A stretch of DNA of 64,000 nucleotides from the NCBI GenBank assembly GCA_963736505.1, contig CAVTOZ010000005.1:558001-622000 (forward strand), read 5' to 3'. Below, in pieces: positions 59,072 to 64,000 of this stretch. Made by a program: the position numbers and the translations under genes. The notes beneath the pieces are model-generated. The model searched no databases. It had not been told where the DNA came from and worked only from the letters and a program-made list of their open reading frames with translations. This stretch comes from Solirubrobacter sp963736505 (GTDB taxonomy: Bacteria > Actinomycetota > Thermoleophilia > Solirubrobacterales > Solirubrobacteraceae). The first letter of the stretch is position 1, and every line of letters starts with the position of its first letter.

Positions 59072-59461
59072 ATGTCCCGCATCCGGACCATCGCCACCAC
59101 GGCCGCAGTCGCACTCGCCGCCGCATTTGGGCCCATCGCCGCAGCCAATGCCGCTCCCGAGTACGAGGTGACCGCGACCAAGAACGGCGTGGTCAAGGCG
59201 CACGCGGTCTACTTCACGGCGAACAACACGCTGTGCGTGAACCTGCTCAACGCCCCCAACCCGGGCGCCTACGCCGCCGTCGAGCTGTACACGCCGGACG
59301 GCCGGCTCTGGGCGACCGCGCTGTGGGACCTGTACGACGACGGGCAGCGCTACTGCAAGGCGTATGACATGGCCTTCAACGGCCAGTCGATGCGGATGGT
59401 GGTCACCTTCCACCCGCAGCAGGGGGCCGAGGTCAAGAACTTCACGTGGATCATCATGTGA
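59072..59461 (+). CDS. Secreted protein, 129 aa, unknown function
   Basis: A 129-residue exported protein: signal MSRIRTIATTAAVALAAAFGPIAAANA, then a ~100-residue beta-rich domain with two Cys (TLCVNLLNAPNPGAYAAVELYTPDG, RYCKAYDMAF) and Trp/Phe at the end. ATG 59072 has CCAGGAGC upstream. No family recognised. Divergent from the Dpp-like permease, with 160 bp between that contains only short hairpins. Confidence 0.75.
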   Translation: MSRIRTIATTAAVALAAAFGPIAAANAAPEYEVTATKNGVVKAHAVYFTANNTLCVNLLNAPNPGAYAAVELYTPDGRLWATALWDLYDDGQRYCKAYDMAFNGQSMRMVVTFHPQQGAEVKNFTWIIM

Positions 59462-59513
59462 GCCGGCCGACAAGCGCCTCGTGGAACCACGACGGGTCGG
59501 CGTCGGCGCGCGA

Positions 59514-59999
59514 CTACGTCGACGCGCTGCTCCGCTCAACCGCCGCGGCGTAGCGTTCGAGGTAGGTCGGCCAGCCGCCGCCGACGCCCTCGCGCACGCC
59601 TTCCCAGCCCTCGCCGTGGCGGTCGAGGTGGCGGTGTTCCAGCTCGACGCGCGTGCGGTCCGGCGCTTCGGCGATGAACCGCACCTCCCATTCGCTGACC
59701 TTGTCGGGGTCGGTTTCGATCTGCCAGGTCGGCCCGATGTTCCACGTGAGAAGCACGCGCTCGGGCGGCTCGTAGGCCAGTACGCGCGCCCACCGGCACT
59801 CGCTGCCGTCGGTACCGCGGTCGTAGAGGTGGCCGCCGGCGAACGGCTCGAAGATCGTCTCGGCGATGGGTACCTTCAACAGGTTGTGCTCCGGCGGCTT
59901 GAACGCGCCGAAGTCGCGCGTGAACACGTCGAACGCCCGCTGGATCGGGGCCTCGACCGTGATCGAGTGCTGGATCGAGGTGGCGGCGGCGTGGGTCAT
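59514..59999 (-). CDS. AHSA1/SRPBCC-family protein
   Basis: A 161-residue Activator-of-Hsp90-type SRPBCC protein: SITVEAPIQRAFDVFTRDFGAFKPPEH, FEPFAGGHLYDRGTDGSECRWARVLAYEPPERVLLTWNIG and VSEWEVRFIAEAPDRTRVELEHRHLDRHGEGWEGV, the standard sequence of strands for the bacterial AHSA1 clade. It overlaps the ArsR gene by 4 bp (ATGA), the widespread ArsR-SRPBCC pair. Ligand unknown. Confidence 0.9.
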   Translation of the reverse strand: MTHAAATSIQHSITVEAPIQRAFDVFTRDFGAFKPPEHNLLKVPIAETIFEPFAGGHLYDRGTDGSECRWARVLAYEPPERVLLTWNIGPTWQIETDPDKVSEWEVRFIAEAPDRTRVELEHRHLDRHGEGWEGVREGVGGGWPTYLERYAAAVERSSAST

Positions 60000-60322
60000 G
60001 GGTTCTCCTCGGTCGGGTGCTCGACGACCGCCTTGTAGGCCGCGAGCGTCTTGCTCCAGAAACGGTCGATCTCGGCGCGCATGACAGCCAGTCCTCCTGG
60101 GTCGACGCGGTAGATGCGCTGCTTGCCGGCCTGGCGGTCGGCCACGAGCCCAGCGGTCTTGAGCACCTTCAGGTGCTGGGAGACGGCGGGCCGGCTCACA
60201 GGGAGCTCGTCGGCGAGCGCGCTGACAGCGGACGGCCCTTCGAGCAGCTGCTCGAAGATCGCCCGGCGCGTGGGATCGCCGAGCGCCGTCCATCCCGAAG
60301 TCGCGTAAGCTGGCACTAACAC
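59996..60322 (-). CDS. ArsR-family transcriptional regulator
   Basis: A 108-residue ArsR/SmtB-type repressor: WTALGDPTRRAIFEQLLEGPSAVSALADELPVSRPAVSQHLKVLKTAGLVADRQAGKQRIYRVD is the full winged-helix core. It has no metal-binding Cys pair, so its inducer is not a metal. GTG 60322 (or 60316). CGTAAGC repeats (60304-60310, 60322-60328) and GTAAG/CTTAC arms (60323-60338) over its start are candidate autoregulatory sites. Confidence 0.9.
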   Translation of the reverse strand: MLVPAYATSGWTALGDPTRRAIFEQLLEGPSAVSALADELPVSRPAVSQHLKVLKTAGLVADRQAGKQRIYRVDPGGLAVMRAEIDRFWSKTLAAYKAVVEHPTEENP

Positions 60323-60338
60323 GTAAGCGTAGCCTTAC
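60304..60338. promoter_or_regulatory. Putative ArsR operator at the ArsR gene start
   Basis: CGTAAGC is repeated at 60304-60310 and 60322-60328, and GTAAG (60323-60327) with CTTAC (60334-60338) forms a short inverted repeat. It overlaps the ArsR start, as expected for autorepression. Confidence 0.45.
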
Positions 60339-60445
60339 CGGAGTGGCACGTCAATCACCAGGCGCGACGCGGCGAGCACCCATTGGCGGGATTGGTGGGA
60401 TATGCGTCCTAGGCGCCAGCGGTCGTGGGTGGCAGGATTGTCGGG

Positions 60446-61411
60446 ATGCCACCGATCCGCCACATCGTGGTCCTCGCCGTGGAAGGCACCGAGTCGCTCG
60501 ACATCCTCGGCCCGGTCGAGGTCTTCGATTACGCCGGCCGCCAGGTTCCGGGCTCCTATCGGATCGACGTGGTCGGCCCCGCCACCGATGGCCAGATCAC
60601 GATGAGCAACCGCCTCCGGCTCGGGGTCGCCCCGCTGCCCGAGCCGCCGCCGCGCCATGACACGCTCGTCGTGGCGGGCGGTGAGGGTGCGCGCCGCGCG
60701 ATCGCCGACCCGGCGATCCTCGACTGGATCGCGCGTGCCTCGCGGCAGGCGCGTCGCACGGCGTCGGTGTGCACGGGCGCCTACCTCCTGGCCGCCGCGG
60801 GGCTGCTGGACGGGCGCCGCGCGACCACGCACTGGGACTACTGCGCCGCCCTGGCAGAGCGCTACCCGGCGGTGAACATCGATCCCGACCCGATCTGGGT
60901 GCGCGACGGCGACATCTGGACCTCGGCCGGCGTGACCGCCGGGATCGACCTCGCCCTGGCCTTGGTCGAGGATGACCTCGGCGCGGAGGTCGCGCTGGCG
61001 ATCGCGCGAGAGCTCGTCGTGTTCCTCAAGCGCCCCGGCGGCCAGTCGCAGTTCAGCGGCGCACTGTCGGCCCAGCAGGCCACCCGGCCCGCGCTGCGCG
61101 AGTTGCAGGCATGGATCCCGGCGCATCTCACCGACGACCTGTCGGTGGCCGCGCTGGCCGCGCGCGCGTGCCTCAGCGAACGCTCCTTCGCGCGCGCGTT
61201 CCGGGCCGAGGTCGGCCAGAGCCCGGCCGCCTACGTCGAGACGCTCCGTGTCGAGCGCGCACGCTCCCTGCTCGAGGACGGCGCCGAATCGCTGGAGGCC
61301 GTCACGCGCGCCACAGGCTTCACCAGCCCGGAGATCCTGCGCCGGGCGTTCCACCGGCGCGTAGGCGTGAGCCCCGCCGCCTACCGAGAGCGGTTCCGGC
61401 TAGCCGCCTGA
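60446..61411 (+). CDS. GlxA-type regulator (DJ-1/PfpI + AraC)
   Basis: A 321-residue GlxA-family transcription factor. An N-terminal DJ-1/PfpI-like domain (residues 1-190) has SVCTGAYLLAAAG with the nucleophile-elbow Cys. A C-terminal AraC helix-turn-helix pair (215-321) reads LSVAALAARACLSERSFARAFRAEVGQSPAAYVETLRVERARSLL then ATGFTSPEILRRAFHRRVGVSPAAYRE. Targets are unknown; the copper operon lies downstream but has its own operators. ATG 60446 with AGGA upstream. Confidence 0.92.
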   Translation: MPPIRHIVVLAVEGTESLDILGPVEVFDYAGRQVPGSYRIDVVGPATDGQITMSNRLRLGVAPLPEPPPRHDTLVVAGGEGARRAIADPAILDWIARASRQARRTASVCTGAYLLAAAGLLDGRRATTHWDYCAALAERYPAVNIDPDPIWVRDGDIWTSAGVTAGIDLALALVEDDLGAEVALAIARELVVFLKRPGGQSQFSGALSAQQATRPALRELQAWIPAHLTDDLSVAALAARACLSERSFARAFRAEVGQSPAAYVETLRVERARSLLEDGAESLEAVTRATGFTSPEILRRAFHRRVGVSPAAYRERFRLAA

Positions 61412-61425
61412 AAGACTCGTGCTAG

Positions 61426-61440
61426 TACCCCCTAGGGGTA
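61426..61440. promoter_or_regulatory. CsoR-type operator 1
   Basis: TACCCC-CTA-GGGGTA, an inverted repeat of the copper-repressor CsoR type (consensus around ATACCCCCTAGGGGGTAT), directly downstream of the GlxA gene and ~95 bp before the copper operon. A TTGACG -35-like hexamer (61448-61453) lies between it and operator 2. Confidence 0.75.
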
Positions 61441-61462
61441 TGGTACCTTGACGCTTCGCCAG

Positions 61463-61479
61463 ATACCCCCTCCCTGTAT
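61463..61479. promoter_or_regulatory. CsoR-like operator 2
   Basis: ATACCCCCTCCCTGTAT, a second, less symmetric copy of the CsoR motif placed over the probable -10/start region of the copper operon. Two sites suggest graded or cooperative copper repression. Confidence 0.55.
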
Positions 61480-61501
61480 CTTCGACTGCAAGGAATCCCG
61501 A

Positions 61502-61525
61502 ATGCCGATGCTCTCCCCCTCATGA
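61502..61525 (+). CDS. Seven-codon leader ORF coupled to the copper gene
   Basis: ATG 61502 behind AAGGA (7 bp) encodes MPMLSPS and its TGA overlaps the ATG of the next gene (ATGA at 61522). That next gene has no ribosome site of its own, so it is probably translated by coupling to this mini-ORF. Confidence 0.5.
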   Translation: MPMLSPS

Positions 61526-62349
61526 ACGTCGCCACGAAGCTCGCCGCGTTCGCCGTCCTCCTGACGCTCGCGTTCGCCGGCGCCGCGCTCGCCGGCAGTC
61601 GTCTCGACGTCCATCCCGGCAAGGCGACCGGCGACCAGCCGGCCATGGGCGCGATGGCGCCGCAGCCGGTGCGCGGCCTGGCGGTCAGCGACAACGGCCT
61701 CACGCTCGAGCTCGCTCGCGATACCGCGCCGCAGGGCACGCCGTTCGCGCTGGGCTTCCGGATCGTCGACCGCAACGGCCAGACCGTGCGCGACTTCGAC
61801 GTCGAGCACACGAAGCGCATGCACTTCATCGTCGTGCGCCGCGACATGACCGGGTTCCAGCACCTCCACCCGACCAAGAACCGGGACGGCACGTGGTCGC
61901 TCCCCGTCAGCCTCCCCGACGCGGGCGCCTACCGGGTGTTCGCCGACTTCTCCGTGGGCGGGAAGGCGTACACGCTCGCCGGCGACATCGCCGTCGACGG
62001 GTCGGTGCGCTCCCTGGCGCTGCCGGCGCCGGCCACGAGCTGCGACGTCGACGGCCTGCGCGTGACGCTGACCGAGGGCGCGACCAAGGCCGGCACCGAG
62101 TCCGCGCTCGGCTTCACCGTCACCCGCGAGGGCCGGCCGGTCGCCGTCCAGGACTACCTGGGCGCCAAGGGTCACCTCGTGGCGCTGCGCCAGGGCGACC
62201 TCGCGTTCCTGCACGTGCACCCCGACCAGAACCGCCTGAAGTTCATGGCCACGTTCCCGAGCGCGGGCAGCTACCGCCTGTTCCTGCAGTTCAAGACCAC
62301 CGACGGCCGGCTGCACACCGCCGCCTTCACCCAGGAGGTGACCCGATGA
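61522..62349 (+). CDS. Secreted copper-associated protein, upstream of copA
   Basis: A 275-residue exported protein: signal MNVATKLAAFAVLLTLAFAGAALAG, then two related ~110-residue beta domains (residues ~45-150 and ~160-270). Each has a Met/His cluster on a strand end: RMHFIVVRRDMTGFQHLHP in the first and AFLHVHPDQNRLKFMATF in the second. Such clusters can bind copper. It overlaps copA by 4 bp and follows CsoR operators, so a periplasmic or surface copper role is likely. The exact function is unknown. Confidence 0.8.
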   Translation: MNVATKLAAFAVLLTLAFAGAALAGSRLDVHPGKATGDQPAMGAMAPQPVRGLAVSDNGLTLELARDTAPQGTPFALGFRIVDRNGQTVRDFDVEHTKRMHFIVVRRDMTGFQHLHPTKNRDGTWSLPVSLPDAGAYRVFADFSVGGKAYTLAGDIAVDGSVRSLALPAPATSCDVDGLRVTLTEGATKAGTESALGFTVTREGRPVAVQDYLGAKGHLVALRQGDLAFLHVHPDQNRLKFMATFPSAGSYRLFLQFKTTDGRLHTAAFTQEVTR

Positions 62350-64000
62350 GCACGCTCGAGCTGCCGATCACCGGCATGACGTGCGCCTCGTGCGCGAATC
62401 GCATCGAGCGCAGGCTCAACAAGCTCGACGGCGTTATCGCCTCGGTCAACTACGCCACCGAGAAGGCCCGGGTCGAGTTCGACGCGGGCAGCGTCGCCCC
62501 GGAGCAGCTCGTGTCCGCCGTCCAGGCCGCCGGCTACGACGCCGCGCTGCCCTCGACCGAGCCGCCCGCCGCCGACGCGCAGGACGAGACCGTGCCCCTG
62601 CGCAACCGCCTGATCCTCGCCGCGCTGCTCTCCGTCCCGGCACTGCTGATGGCGATGATCCCGGCGCTGCAGTTCGACAACTTCCAGTGGCTCTCGCTGA
62701 ACCTGGTGACGCCCGTGGTCCTATGGGCGGCGTGGCCGTTCCACAAGGCCGCCTGGGCCAACCTCAAGCACGGCGCCGCGACGATGGACACGCTGATCTC
62801 GGTCGGCACGCTGGCGGCGTGGCTGTGGTCGCTGTACGCGCTCTTCCTCGGCGACGCGGGCGCCAACGACATGCGGATGGCGTTCGACATCATCCCCAAG
62901 CCGGGCGAGGGCGCCGACCAGATCTACCTCGAGACCGCGGGCATCGTCACCACGTTCCTGCTCGCCGGACGCTACTTCGAGGCCAAGGCCAAGCGCCGCG
63001 CCGGCGCGGCGCTGAAGGCCCTGCTGGAGCTCGGCGCCAAGGACGTCGCCCTCCTCGACGCCGACGGTGCCGAGCGCCGCGTGCCCGTGGAGCAGCTCAA
63101 CGTGGGCGACCGCTTCGTGGTGCGCCCCGGCGAGAAGGTCGCCACCGACGGCGTCGTCGAGGAAGGCGCCGGCGCGGTGGACATGAGCCTGCTGACCGGT
63201 GAGTCGGTCCCCGTCGAGGTCTCGCGCGGCTCGGAGATCGCCGGCGCCACGGTCAACGCCGGCGGGCGCCTGATCGTCCGCGCCACCAAGGTCGGCGCCG
63301 ACACGGCGCTGGCCCAGATCGCGCGGCTGGTCGAGGACGCCCAGACCGGCAAGGCCCCGGTCCAGCGGCTCGCCGACCGCATCTCGGGGATCTTCGTCCC
63401 CGTCGTGATCGTGCTGTCGCTGGCGACGCTGGGGTTCTGGCTCGGCACCGGCGAGAGCGCGACGTTCGCGTTCACGGCCGCGGTCGCCGTGCTCATCATC
63501 GCCTGCCCCTGCGCCCTGGGACTGGCCACGCCGACGGCGCTGATGGTCGGCACCGGCCGCGGCGCCCAGCTCGGGCTGCTGATCAAGGGCCCCGAGGTCC
63601 TGGAATCCACGCGGCGCGTCGACACGATCGTGCTCGACAAGACGGGCACCGTCACGACCGGCAAGATGAGCCTCGTCGAGGTCACCGTCGCCGACGGCGT
63701 CGACCGCGACCAGGCGCTGCGGCTCGTCGGTGCGCTGGAGCATGCCTCCGAGCACCCGATCGCCCAGGCGATCGCCAAGGCCGCCGCCGCCGTGAGCCCG
63801 CTCCCGGCGGTGGAGGCCTTCAGCAACCGCGAAGGGCTCGGTGTCGAGGGCATCGTCGAAGGCCACGCGCTGATCGTGGGGCGGCCCGCGCTGCTGGCCG
63901 AATGGTCGGTGTACCTGACGCCGGAGCTCGACGCCGCCCGCCGCGCCGCCGAGGCGCGCGCGCAGACCGCGATCGCTGCCGGTTGGGACGGCCAGGCGAC
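62346..64000 (+). CDS. copA: Copper-translocating P1B-type ATPase, C-terminus cut by window edge
   Basis: Inner-membrane Cu(I) exporter driven by ATP. About 551 residues are present and the frame runs off the window. One N-terminal heavy-metal domain has GMTCASC (10-16). Then come helices 1-6 with the transport motif CPC (387-389), the actuator TGES (284-287), phosphorylation motif DKTGT (431-435) and the soft-metal SEHP (HP) locus in EHASEHPIAQAI. A complete CopA has ~750 residues. ATG 62346 overlaps the previous stop (ATGA). Operon under CsoR control. Confidence 0.95.
   Translation, partial: MSTLELPITGMTCASCANRIERRLNKLDGVIASVNYATEKARVEFDAGSVAPEQLVSAVQAAGYDAALPSTEPPAADAQDETVPLRNRLILAALLSVPALLMAMIPALQFDNFQWLSLNLVTPVVLWAAWPFHKAAWANLKHGAATMDTLISVGTLAAWLWSLYALFLGDAGANDMRMAFDIIPKPGEGADQIYLETAGIVTTFLLAGRYFEAKAKRRAGAALKALLELGAKDVALLDADGAERRVPVEQLNVGDRFVVRPGEKVATDGVVEEGAGAVDMSLLTGESVPVEVSRGSEIAGATVNAGGRLIVRATKVGADTALAQIARLVEDAQTGKAPVQRLADRISGIFVPVVIVLSLATLGFWLGTGESATFAFTAAVAVLIIACPCALGLATPTALMVGTGRGAQLGLLIKGPEVLESTRRVDTIVLDKTGTVTTGKMSLVEVTVADGVDRDQALRLVGALEHASEHPIAQAIAKAAAAVSPLPAVEAFSNREGLGVEGIVEGHALIVGRPALLAEWSVYLTPELDAARRAAEARAQTAIAAGWDGQA

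Noticed and set aside
1..64000. CRISPR arrays, tRNA/rRNA genes and insertion-sequence transposases
   Set aside because: I read both strands for regular repeat-spacer units, tRNA cloverleaf ends and DDE-transposase motifs and saw none; this is a visual search, not a computed one.

Overview
This 64 kb window is a high-GC actinobacterial chromosome segment. GC-rich codons are used throughout, GTG, TTG and leaderless starts are common, genes are tightly packed, and there are several F420/PPOX-type, PucR, GlxA and secreted BNR/NHL proteins. The overall gene style suggests class Thermoleophilia (order Solirubrobacterales: Solirubrobacter, Conexibacter or Patulibacter). That placement is inference from gene content only; no rRNA or tRNA gene was found in the window.

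Layout. 1-3908: glycerol use, with glpK (cut by the window edge) and glpF divergent from glpD around a short palindrome. 3953-13676: small SRPBCC, PPOX and DksA genes, a putative cargo-like alpha/beta hydrolase, a PrsW protease, a large secreted beta-propeller protein and a secreted M28 peptidase. 13773-17212: an accessory island holding one ORC/CDC6-like AAA+ ATPase. It is bounded by ~135 bp inverted repeats and by a 401 bp direct repeat of the 3' end of the adjacent FAD-oxidoreductase gene. 16838-21023: an overlapping operon of a PucR (AdeR-like) regulator, alanine dehydrogenase and the FAD oxidoreductase. 21063-24225: an MFS exporter divergent from a tandem-MarR repressor, then a DMT permease. 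24413-27017: a lipoprotein, an M4 peptidase with a Flp-pilin-like N-terminus, a HAD protein and a pseudogene broken at a 7-nt tandem repeat. 27014-36516: an ABC-2 exporter, SMP-30, truncated globin, isochorismatase, zwf, GNAT, XRE-cupin, Dyp peroxidase, glutathione-independent formaldehyde dehydrogenase, a membrane protein with its winged-helix regulator, and CsbD. 36569-49979: mixed metabolism and signalling (NHL protein, GFA, FAD monooxygenase, broken LuxR regulator, SDR, GAF, VOC, ICMT, GGDEF, octopine-dehydrogenase-like, MarR/SRPBCC). 49983-59461: secreted proteins, methyltransferase, a pyruvate-kinase-like enzyme, a secreted GH3 glucosidase and an orphan Dpp-type permease. 59514-64000: ArsR/SRPBCC pair, GlxA regulator and a copper-efflux operon (copA cut by the window edge) behind two CsoR-type operators.

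The most notable points are the ATPase island, and a 26-bp promoter-like motif (TTMAGGG-N7-CCGATTG) conserved with identical spacing upstream of four unrelated genes. Six convergent gene pairs share their stop codons in a CTAG. There are also a thermolysin-type protease with a Flp prepilin processing site, a hydrolase with the LQRxAGNxAV motif often seen with injection-system-associated proteins, and a gene of the FAD family that has no AUG, GUG or UUG start. Most of the window is otherwise ordinary chromosomal core and secretome content.
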